A model generated the notes under the pieces. The model made no database searches. It was given only the letters and a program-made list of their open reading frames with translations, and was not told where the DNA came from. A DNA stretch of 10,837 bases, taken from the NCBI GenBank assembly GCA_023129805.1, contig JAGMBK010000058.1:1-10837 (forward strand), read 5' to 3'. The translations under genes were made by a program, and so were the position numbers. The DNA is from Candidatus Zixiibacteriota bacterium. GTDB lineage: Bacteria > Zixibacteria > MSB-5A5 > SM1-73. Numbering within the stretch: the first letter of the stretch is position 1; the number at the start of each line of letters is the position of its first letter. Positions 5,862 to 10,837 of the stretch are shown here, piece after piece.

Positions 5862-6493
5862 AACCAAACCTCCTTTCATAAAAGAATTGAAGTTTTTGTT
5901 TGCCCTTATCTTCTCTTCTTCTCTCCCCTTAAACATTTAAGCACCACCTCCTTTTCACTCAGTAAAGACAGGTTAATGTTTTAATCTTTACAACCTTTCC
6001 CACCACAAAAGGCGATAAGGAAAGGCTTCTTCCACTCTTGAGTCGAACTCTCTTTTGTAGCAGTTAGATTATCACAAACTAAACTTTGGTTTTGATGGCA
6101 ATGATTAGCCACAAAACCCTGCTCAATCACAGATATTTAAAGGCGTTCCTCTCAGGTCAATTTTTTTCTTTGCCCTAATAAGCAACAAACCTTTATCAAA
6201 TATCTTTTTGGTTTTCCCCTTGGTCTTTCTGCTTTTGAGTTACAACTGTTGTTGGTGCCTCCGTGGCAAATTCTGGTAGGTCAAACTGAAATTACGAAAC
6301 TGTGAGAAAATTGCTTTCTGCGTAGATTTAAAGAATTTGGATCCCCTCCTGACGACTATCAATGTTTGACTCAATTTGATTTAATTCGTCTCCTTCCTCC
6401 TTTCTTTATTCAAAAATATAGTCACACTTTTAATACGCACTATTTGATTAACCTGTTTTACTCAAAATTAAATCTTTTCTTAATTTAAGTCAA
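5862..6493 (-). promoter_or_regulatory. Candidate promoter and ~600-nt leader of the T9SS cargo gene
   Basis: On the minus strand, -35 TTGACT (6493-6488), 17-bp spacer and -10 TAATTT (6470-6465) form a good sigma70-like promoter pointing at the secreted protein gene. If used, transcription starts near 6458 and the 5' leader is about 600 nt. The leader is AT-rich, contains several purine-rich ribosome-site-like stretches (for example GGAGGAAGGAG near 6395-6410) without a proper reading frame, and ends in two closely spaced ribosome sites with in-frame ATGs (5936 and 5861). I recognise no known riboswitch in it. Confidence 0.45.
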
Positions 6494-6548
6494 GGAAAAA
6501 ATGAATTTTTTGAAAAAATATTTATGTAGCGGAAACCTTTCCCCGGAA

Positions 6549-6580
6549 CCTGCGGTATGCCCATACGGGCACACCGGCGG
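6549..6580. repeat. GC-rich hairpin
   Basis: GGTATGCCC and GGGCACACC pair around ATAC with one A/C mismatch, and the outer bases CCTGC/GGCGG extend the stem imperfectly. It stands out sharply as GC-rich within a very AT-rich spacer. No T run follows on either strand, so it is not an obvious intrinsic terminator. Confidence 0.45.
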
Positions 6581-6693
6581 ACAGGCACAGACATTACCTC
6601 ACAGTAGATTAGTTAGATTAAGCTGATAAGTTATTATAAACATTCGTTTATTGAGTTACGCGTAAGCAATGGAAAATCTTTCTTTTCTCCTTT

Positions 6694-6738
6694 AATCCCC
6701 CTTTGTCCCCCTTTATAAAAGGGGGATTGAGGGGGATT
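6694..6738. repeat. Double C5/G5 inverted repeat
   Basis: Two nested arms: AATCCCCC (6694-6701) pairs with GGGGGATT (6731-6738), and inside it CCCCCTTT (6707-6714) pairs with AAAGGGGG (6718-6725) around ATA. Repeats of this TCCCCC...GGGGGA look are a common intergenic repeat type in bacterial genomes. Confidence 0.7.
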
Positions 6739-6836
6739 ATAAAAAAGAGGAGATGGTGGTCGATGAAAATTTTTTCCATTACTTATACGAAGATCAGTAA
6801 TCCGCTCCATCTGCTGTGGACATTCTGCTCCAGGGA

Positions 6837-6972
6837 AATGTTATCATCCCCTGCAACGGTTTCTTTTCTCCGCTGGATCTCATTTGTCCATTTGGATCTC
6901 AGTTGAGTTCCTATGGATTCAAATGAACAAATGACCATAGGAAGTCAACTGACCATAGGAGATGATAACATT
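6837..6972. repeat. Nested long inverted repeat (136 bp)
   Basis: Outer arms AATGTTATCATC (6837-6848) and GATGATAACATT (6961-6972) are a perfect 12-bp inverted repeat. Inner arms CAGTTGAGTTCCTATGG (6900-6916) and CCATAGGAAGTCAACTG (6935-6951) pair over 17 bp with one mismatch around an 18-nt loop. ACCATAGGA occurs twice on the right side (6934-6942 and 6952-6960). It could be a decayed MITE or a structured RNA. Confidence 0.65.
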
Positions 6973-7008
6973 CAGACGGAGCCAAAGCAACAAATTGTTG
7001 TTGTCTGC

Positions 7009-7037
7009 CTACTGAATACTGCCTACTGACTACTGAC
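7009..7037. repeat. Degenerate short tandem repeat (CTACTGA type)
   Basis: Six- to eight-base units of the form CTACTGA, ATACTGC, CTACTGA, CTACTGA follow one another downstream of the OmpH gene. Similar AACTG-type runs lie between apt and acyP (500-536) and between tRNA-Pro and the next gene (1325-1378). Confidence 0.5.
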
Positions 7038-7094
7038 TTTTGTGTGTCCACCAGCACCTCCTGATCTGGCGGGAAATTTCTGGATTCAACTCAT

Positions 7095-7631
7095 TCATTT
7101 GTTGAGTTCTGCTAACACCTTATCTGTAAGGTCATACTTTTCGTCGGCATACAAGACGCTTCCGGCGGTGGAGTCCAAAACATAGGTGTAATTACCCTTC
7201 AGGGCGATAAGCTTTATCACCGTGTTGATCTTCTCTACCAAGGGCTTGGATAGCTCATACTCCTTTTTTGCCGCCTCACCATCCGGACCCATCACTTCAT
7301 TGACGAAAATCTGATACTCATTTTGTTTAACTAAAAGCTTCTCCCTTATTTCGTTTTTTGCCTGCTCGGTCAACATAAGACTCTGCTTTTCTAATCTCTC
7401 TGCCAATTCCTGCATCTCGCTTTGCATGGAATCCGCCTTTGCCTGCCAGACGGCCATCTCCTTTTCGAATTTTGCCTCTGTCTCTACAAACTCTTTATAT
7501 TCCTTTTTCAGGCGTATCACGTCCACATAACCGATCTTTAGCTGTTGGGCTAAACTTGACGAAAACAATGTACCCCAGACTAATCCCCCTAAGAGAATCG
7601 TTGTCACTGCCCGGACTATGGTTTTTTTCAT
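7095..7631 (-). CDS. skp: OmpH/Skp family periplasmic chaperone
   Basis: 178 residues. A signal peptide (MKKTIVRAVTTILLGGLVWG...SSSLA, cleavage near residue 28) is followed by the short beta strand KIGYVDVIRL (32-41) that opens the Skp body domain. Then comes a long charged helical hairpin (about residues 43-140) rich in Lys, Glu, Gln and Met, typical of the coiled-coil arms, and a C-terminal return strand YTYVLDSTAGSVLYAD. The family forms trimers that hold unfolded outer-membrane proteins in the periplasm on the way to BamA. Length fits the family (about 160-180). The ATG at 7631 follows ACAGGAGGT. Here it stands alone, without bamA or lpxD beside it in the window, behind its own promoter (7710-7737). 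Confidence 0.9.
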   Translation of the reverse strand: MKKTIVRAVTTILLGGLVWGTLFSSSLAQQLKIGYVDVIRLKKEYKEFVETEAKFEKEMAVWQAKADSMQSEMQELAERLEKQSLMLTEQAKNEIREKLLVKQNEYQIFVNEVMGPDGEAAKKEYELSKPLVEKINTVIKLIALKGNYTYVLDSTAGSVLYADEKYDLTDKVLAELNK

Positions 7632-7709
7632 TTTTTCGACCTCCTGTTAATAAAATGAAATCTCGTTTTTGACCTTCACCTGAAAAGATAACTGGCAAAC
7701 CACCCACCT

Positions 7710-7737
7710 AAAATAAATTTCTCCCACCCTTTGTCAA
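7710..7737 (-). promoter_or_regulatory. Sigma70-type promoter of the OmpH/Skp gene
   Basis: On the minus strand: perfect -35 TTGACA (7737-7732), 16-bp spacer, -10 TATTTT (7715-7710). It gives a leader of about 70 nt before the ATG at 7631. Confidence 0.6.
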
Positions 7738-7802
7738 GGAGAATTTAGGTATCTCTAAAAAAGTCATAGAGGGAAGGATGTGGAGTGTTCACCTTTAGGA
7801 AC

Positions 7803-7943
7803 TGTTGAAAAAGTGTTATTTGGAGTGCAGAAGCTTGCTTCTGCGATTTTTGAGAAGTCAAATACTCTTACATTCCAACGATTTCGAATTGTATGAAAAC
7901 CGCGCCAGCAAGCTGGCGCACTCCGTTTTAAGGTTTTTCAACA
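7803..7943. mobile_element. MITE-like element (141 bp)
   Basis: Ends are TGTTGAAAAA (7803-7812) and TTTTTCAACA (7934-7943), perfect inverted repeats. GGAGTGC (7822-7828) and GCACTCC (7918-7924) extend the symmetry inward. Each end carries an inner perfect hairpin: GCAGAAGC-TT-GCTTCTGC (7827-7844) and GCGCCAGC-AA-GCTGGCGC (7902-7919). There is no open frame inside and no clear target-site duplication. This layout suggests a non-autonomous transposon remnant in the divergent spacer. Confidence 0.6.
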
Positions 7944-7989
7944 CGCCCATTAGGTGAACCAGGTCAAAGCTTTTTGTGTTTGAGGAAGC

Positions 7990-8019
7990 GCCAGAACCTA
8001 ACTTAAGTTAGGTTCTGGC
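7990..8019. repeat. Perfect 30-bp palindrome, copy 1 (upstream of nuoA)
   Basis: Half-site GCCAGAACCTAACTT followed by its exact complement, centred on CTTAAG. A second copy is at 9103-9132, identical over the inner 28 bp; the outermost pair is G-C here and A-T there, so symmetry is kept although the base differs. It ends about 210 bp before nuoA. It could be an operator, an RNA hairpin or a mobile palindromic unit. Confidence 0.9.
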
Positions 8020-8102
8020 TTCTTACCACTAAGTTTTTCGGTCGGAAACAGAGCATCTTCCCTACTGTCAAAAATTTTTCTCACGAAAAGTTTATAAATT
8101 TC

Positions 8103-8135
8103 TTGACAAATTTCAAAAAAGTTATTTTTTATCTA
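8103..8135 (+). promoter_or_regulatory. Possible promoter of the nuo operon
   Basis: A perfect -35 TTGACA at 8103-8108 lies about 120 bp before nuoA. No -10 box is convincing: TTTTTA at 17-bp spacing is poor and TATCTA (8130-8135) is 21 bp away. The -35 match and the AT-rich surroundings are the only support. Confidence 0.3.
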
Positions 8136-8229
8136 AACTGTTTGTGAAGAAATTCACTTGCACTTGACTTTTTTGAGCAGGATGACAGAAATCCACCATT
8201 GCTGAAAAGGTTTAAAGGCAGGCTCATTT

Positions 8230-8586
8230 ATGCTTCAGGATTACGCATACGTTGGTTTCTTTTTACTTATAGGCGTTATCTTTGTCATATTTGTCTTTTT
8301 TCTCTCACGCCTGATTCGTCCACATCACCCCACCCCGGATAAACTGGAAACCTACGAATGTGGTGAGCTTCCCATCGGGGACGCCTGGGTGCAGTATAAC
8401 GTTCGCTACTATCTTTATGCTTTGATTTTCGTGATATTCGACGTGGAGGTAGTGTTTCTTTTCCCCTGGGCTGTGGTTTACAAAAGCTTAGGGTTTTTTG
8501 CCTTCATTGAGATGATGATATTCTTGGCCATCTTGATCTTCGGCTTGGTCTATGTTTGGAAAAAAGGAGCTTTGAAATGGGTCTGA
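8230..8586 (+). CDS. nuoA: NADH-quinone oxidoreductase subunit A (complex I)
   Basis: 118-residue membrane subunit of proton-pumping complex I, at the junction of the membrane and peripheral arms. Three membrane helices are visible (about residues 7-29, 60-80 and 87-110). The family signature is present: YECG at 42-45 in the first loop, followed by the helix [22 protein letters not shown] (59-80) with the acidic FDVE (70-73). Length matches the family (115-150). The ribosome site AAAGGCAGG before the ATG is moderate. First gene of a nuoABCD run; its last 10 bases overlap the start of nuoB. Confidence 0.96.
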   Translation: MLQDYAYVGFFLLIGVIFVIFVFFLSRLIRPHHPTPDKLETYECGELPIGDAWVQYNVRYYLYALIFVIFDVEVVFLFPWAVVYKSLGFFAFIEMMIFLAILIFGLVYVWKKGALKWV

Positions 8587-9083
8587 TTAAAAAACTTCCA
8601 GTCTATTTAGAACACCTTCCCGGCGGTGGTCTGGTAACTACGGTTTTGGACGATGTGCTGAACTATTCCCGGGCTTCCTCCATGTGGTATATGTTGTTTG
8701 GCCTGGCTTGCTGTGCGGTGGAGATGATGTGCACCGGAGCCTCCCGTTATGATTTTGACCGCTTCGGCATGATCTTCCGTGCCTCGCCCCGACAGACGGA
8801 TCTGATGTTTGTGGCAGGAACCGTTACTCATAAAATGGCTCCCCGGGTGAGGAGGCTTTATGAGCAGATGGCAGAGCCAAGATATGTCATTGCCATGGGA
8901 GGATGTGCCGTAACAGGAGGACCTTTTTACTATGATTCCTATAGCGTGTTGAAAGGGGTGGATCTTATTATTCCAGTGGATGTTTATATTCCGGGCTGCC
9001 CTCCTCGACCGGAATCGCTGATGGAGGGATGTATCAAATTGCAGGAGAAGATAAAAAAACAGAAGATTGCAGATTGGAGTTAA
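8577..9083 (+). CDS. nuoB: NADH-quinone oxidoreductase subunit B (complex I, cluster N2)
   Basis: 168 residues from the ATG at 8577, preferred because AAAAAGGAG precedes it at normal spacing; the frame is open 7 codons upstream only to a TTG inside nuoA. NuoB carries the [4Fe-4S] cluster N2 that hands electrons to quinone. All four ligands are seen: the adjacent Cys45-Cys46 in [10 protein letters not shown], Cys110 in [12 protein letters not shown] and Cys141 in [10 protein letters not shown]. The quinone-site loop after Cys46 and the RYDFDRFG helix are intact. It overlaps nuoA by 10 bases. An 86-bp gap with a perfect palindrome separates it from nuoC. Confidence 0.97.
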   Translation: MGLIKKLPVYLEHLPGGGLVTTVLDDVLNYSRASSMWYMLFGLACCAVEMMCTGASRYDFDRFGMIFRASPRQTDLMFVAGTVTHKMAPRVRRLYEQMAEPRYVIAMGGCAVTGGPFYYDSYSVLKGVDLIIPVDVYIPGCPPRPESLMEGCIKLQEKIKKQKIADWS

Positions 9084-9102
9084 GACGGTAATCCCAGAGC
9101 AA

Positions 9103-9132
9103 ACCAGAACCTAACTTAAGTTAGGTTCTGGT
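9103..9132. repeat. Perfect 30-bp palindrome, copy 2 (between nuoB and nuoC)
   Basis: Same sequence as 7990-8019 over the inner 28 bp, flanked by A and T. In mRNA it would make a stable hairpin of about 13 bp between the nuoB stop (9083) and the nuoC start (9170). No T run follows, so it is not an intrinsic terminator. A partial half-site CGTTCTGGT lies just downstream (about 9142-9150). Confidence 0.9.
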
Positions 9133-9169
9133 CTGAGATCACGTTCTGGTTTCAGGATAATCAAAAACT

Positions 9170-9637
9170 ATGACTAAAGAAGAAATACTCCAAACTTTTC
9201 TGAATAAATTTCCGGAAAAGATCGAGGAGATTCCCTTTGTGGGCACCGATGTTGCCTTCAAAGTGGATAAGGAATTGATCCTGAAGGTATGCCAGTTTGC
9301 CAAGGAAACACCAGAGCTTTCCTTCGACCTTTTGGCTTGCATGACCTGCATCGATTATTCCGATCATATGGAAGTGGTGTATAATCTGTTTTCCTTCACC
9401 CATCGGCATAAGATAGCCATAAAGACCGCTCTTTCCAGAGATGGTGAACTGGATTCAGCAACACCGGTGTGGAATGCGGCCAACTGGCATGAAAGGGAGA
9501 TAGCTGAGCTTTTCGGCATAACCTTCAAAAATCATCCCGATCCCAGACCCATACTTCTTCCCGAGGGCTGGGATCAAGGTTTCCCCATGAGAAAGGATTG
9601 GGAGGGAAAAGACTTTGTCCGACTACCCAAAAAATAG
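9170..9637 (+). CDS. nuoC: NADH-quinone oxidoreductase subunit C (complex I)
   Basis: 155-residue peripheral-arm subunit that packs against NuoD and NuoB near the quinone site. The family's conserved block WHEREIAELFGITFKNHPDP...ILLPEGW lies at residues 106-134, and the N-terminal part contains the usual FDLLACMTCIDY segment (52-63). It is a separate gene, not a nuoCD fusion as in E. coli. The ribosome site before the ATG is weak (AGGATAATC), notable after an 86-bp gap. The C terminus is slightly short but complete, ending at 9637 close to nuoD. Confidence 0.95.
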   Translation: MTKEEILQTFLNKFPEKIEEIPFVGTDVAFKVDKELILKVCQFAKETPELSFDLLACMTCIDYSDHMEVVYNLFSFTHRHKIAIKTALSRDGELDSATPVWNAANWHEREIAELFGITFKNHPDPRPILLPEGWDQGFPMRKDWEGKDFVRLPKK

Positions 9638-9653
9638 CCTCAATGTGCCATCG

Positions 9654-10766
9654 ATGACCGCCGAGAAGGTGGGCACTGAGGAATTCATAGTCAATATGGG
9701 TCCCCAGCATCCCAGCACCCATGGAGTGTGCCGGTTGCTTCTTAAGATGGATGGAGAGGTGATAGTGGATTTGGTTCCCATAGTCGGGTACCTTCACCGA
9801 GCGCTGGAGAAGATCGCGGAAAATCGAACCTATCTTCAATATATCCCTTACACCGACAGGATCGACTATGTCTCCGCCATGTTCTGTAATCACGGCTTTT
9901 GTATGGCGGTGGAGAAGCTGGCACAAATCGAGGTGCCGGAGCGGGCAGAATACATCCGGGTGATAATGGATGAGCTCAACCGTATAGCCAGCCACTTAAT
10001 CTGGCTGGGTACTTTTTCTCTGGATCTGGGAGCTATCACACCATTTTTATACTGCTTTCGTGAAAGGGAAATGATTATGGATCTTATAGAAATGACCTGT
10101 GGACAGAGGATAACCTTTAACTATATGCGGGTAGGAGGAGTGTCTAAGGATCTGCCGGATGGATTCATTCCCAAAGCCAAAGAATTTGTAAAGTATTTCA
10201 AGCCCCGGGTGGACGAGTATGAGGCTATCCTGACCGAAAATCCCATCTTCTTGGGAAGAACTAAAGGGGTGGGGATACTGGATAAAAAAACTGCCATAGA
10301 TTATTCGGTCACCGGCCCGAACCTGAGAGCCACCGGACTCAAATGGGATCTGCGAAAGGAAGAGCCTTATTCGATCTACGACAGGTTTGAGTTTGACATA
10401 CCCACCGGCACCAATTCGGATACCTGGGATAGGTATATGGTGAGAATTCAAGAGATGAGGCAAGCCAACAGAATCGTTGAGCAGGCCTTGGACTCTATAC
10501 CGGAGGGAGAGATAAAGACTAAGACGAAACCTGTGTTTAAGCCCCCCAAGGGTGAAGCTTATGTGCGGATCGAATCCACCCGGGGAGAGATGGGTTTTTA
10601 TATCGTATCCGAAGGCGACAAAACCATGCCTTATCGGGTGAAGCTCCGTACCGCCTCCTTTTCGAATTTGGCAGTTCTGCCGGAGATGGTCAAAGGCTGG
10701 AAGATAGCAGATTTGGTGGTTATCTTTGCGAGCTTAGACGTGATCATGCCGGATGTGGATAGATAA
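9654..10766 (+). CDS. nuoD: NADH-quinone oxidoreductase subunit D (complex I)
   Basis: 370 residues from the ATG at 9654. NuoD forms the quinone-binding cavity with NuoB. Conserved pieces are NMGPQHPSTHG (14-24), GYLHRALEK (45-53), YIPYTDRIDY (63-72), ELNRIASHLIWLG, the GLKWDLRKEEPYSIYD block and the C-terminal DVIMPDVDR. By alignment from memory with Thermus Nqo4, the quinone-contacting His38 and Tyr87 correspond to His23 and Tyr72, both present. The start is uncertain: the ATG at 9654 has no ribosome site but lies 16 bases past the nuoC stop, whereas an in-frame TTG at 9615, inside nuoC, is preceded by GGAGGG at 9-bp spacing and would add 13 residues. Either way translation looks coupled to nuoC. 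Two hairpins follow instead of an immediate nuoH. Confidence 0.95.
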   Translation: MTAEKVGTEEFIVNMGPQHPSTHGVCRLLLKMDGEVIVDLVPIVGYLHRALEKIAENRTYLQYIPYTDRIDYVSAMFCNHGFCMAVEKLAQIEVPERAEYIRVIMDELNRIASHLIWLGTFSLDLGAITPFLYCFREREMIMDLIEMTCGQRITFNYMRVGGVSKDLPDGFIPKAKEFVKYFKPRVDEYEAILTENPIFLGRTKGVGILDKKTAIDYSVTGPNLRATGLKWDLRKEEPYSIYDRFEFDIPTGTNSDTWDRYMVRIQEMRQANRIVEQALDSIPEGEIKTKTKPVFKPPKGEAYVRIESTRGEMGFYIVSEGDKTMPYRVKLRTASFSNLAVLPEMVKGWKIADLVVIFASLDVIMPDVDR

Positions 10767-10767
10767 A

Positions 10768-10799
10768 CTGTAGTTGCCCGATAAATCGGGCGACTACAG
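10768..10799. repeat. Inverted repeat just after nuoD
   Basis: CTGTAGTTGCCCGAT and ATCGGGCGACTACAG pair over 15 bp with one T/G wobble around AA. It begins 2 bases after the nuoD stop codon. The core CCGATAAATCGG matches the core of the element at 4776-4858 in reverse orientation. Confidence 0.75.
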
Positions 10800-10814
10800 A
10801 AGATCTACATGTTC

Positions 10815-10837
10815 GGACAGGGGTTGTACCCCTGTCC
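10815..10837. repeat. Perfect hairpin at the window edge
   Basis: GGACAGGGG and CCCCTGTCC form a perfect 9-bp stem around TTGTA. It ends at the last base of the window, so a following T run cannot be checked. It could be a terminator or part of the same repeat block as 10768-10799. Confidence 0.7.

Larger units (their letters stand above)
6494..7094. other. Non-coding spacer rich in inverted repeats
   Basis: No credible gene in this stretch. It holds a GC-rich hairpin (6549-6580), a CCCCC/GGGGG double inverted repeat (6694-6738), a long nested inverted repeat (6837-6972) and a run of short CTACTGA-type repeats (7009-7037), in that order. The repeats are listed separately. The rest (6595-6690) is featureless AT-rich DNA. 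Confidence 0.6.

Noticed and set aside
5862..5936. N-terminal extension of the T9SS cargo protein (25 residues)
   Set aside because: A ribosome site exists, but the extension would place charged residues before the signal peptide; kept as a finding, not as the chosen start.
6201..6360. Possible cyclic-di-GMP-type riboswitch in the long leader, suggested by a GCCACGGAGGCAC segment
   Set aside because: The rest of the conserved aptamer (tetraloop-receptor layout and paired arms) is not seen.
6501..6626. Plus-strand frame beginning MNFLKKYLC
   Set aside because: It starts in AT-rich promoter DNA and continues through the GC-rich hairpin at 6549-6580; only a weak AAGGA precedes it, and the peptide looks like translated repeat.
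6763..6906. Plus-strand 47-residue frame with AGAGGAG before its ATG
   Set aside because: The ribosome site is plausible, but the frame runs through one arm of the nested inverted repeat (6837-6972), its peptide shows no family pattern, and its ending coincides with the inner arm. More likely chance.

Overview
The window looks like a chromosomal segment of an uncultured bacterium, probably from the FCB/Zixibacteria-like part of the tree. The pointers are a secreted protein with a C-terminal type IX secretion (YPNPFNP-type) sorting tail, a periplasmic OmpH/Skp chaperone, TPR lipoproteins, a tRNA without encoded CCA, and long AT-rich intergenic spacers full of palindromic repeats. The lineage call is inference; no marker gene here settles it.

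Layout. Bases 1-7631 are coded almost wholly on the minus strand. Reading that strand from right to left: an OmpH/Skp periplasmic chaperone (7095-7631) with a clear promoter; a 1.2 kb non-coding spacer with a promoter and an apparent 600-nt leader; a secreted cohesin-like/T9SS-tail protein (5019-5861) closed by a strong terminator; a TPR lipoprotein (3787-4746); a secreted retropepsin-like protease with a C-terminal PsbP/DcrB-like domain (2688-3632); then a small cassette of three genes (DUF5678-like, a three-helix membrane protein, a disordered charged protein) immediately upstream of tRNA-Pro(CGG); and finally a housekeeping group: a TIGR00725/LOG-like nucleotide-binding protein, acylphosphatase and adenine phosphoribosyltransferase (cut by the window edge).

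From 7632 the coding strand flips. After a 600-bp divergent spacer, the plus strand carries nuoA, nuoB, nuoC and nuoD: the membrane anchor subunit and the Q-module/connecting subunits of respiratory complex I. The operon is interrupted by a perfect palindrome between nuoB and nuoC (a second copy lies upstream of nuoA) and by two hairpins just after nuoD.

The most interesting structure is at the tRNA. A 36-nt copy of the 5' half of tRNA-Pro lies 1 kb upstream of the intact gene, behind a near-consensus promoter (TTGACT, 17 bp, TAAAAT). The homology breaks at the anticodon loop, and the three-gene cassette lies exactly between the remnant and the intact tRNA. This looks like a small element that entered the tRNA at the anticodon, rebuilt the tRNA with its own 5' half, and left its cargo under the original tRNA promoter. 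No integrase is present, so this is an inference from the junctions.
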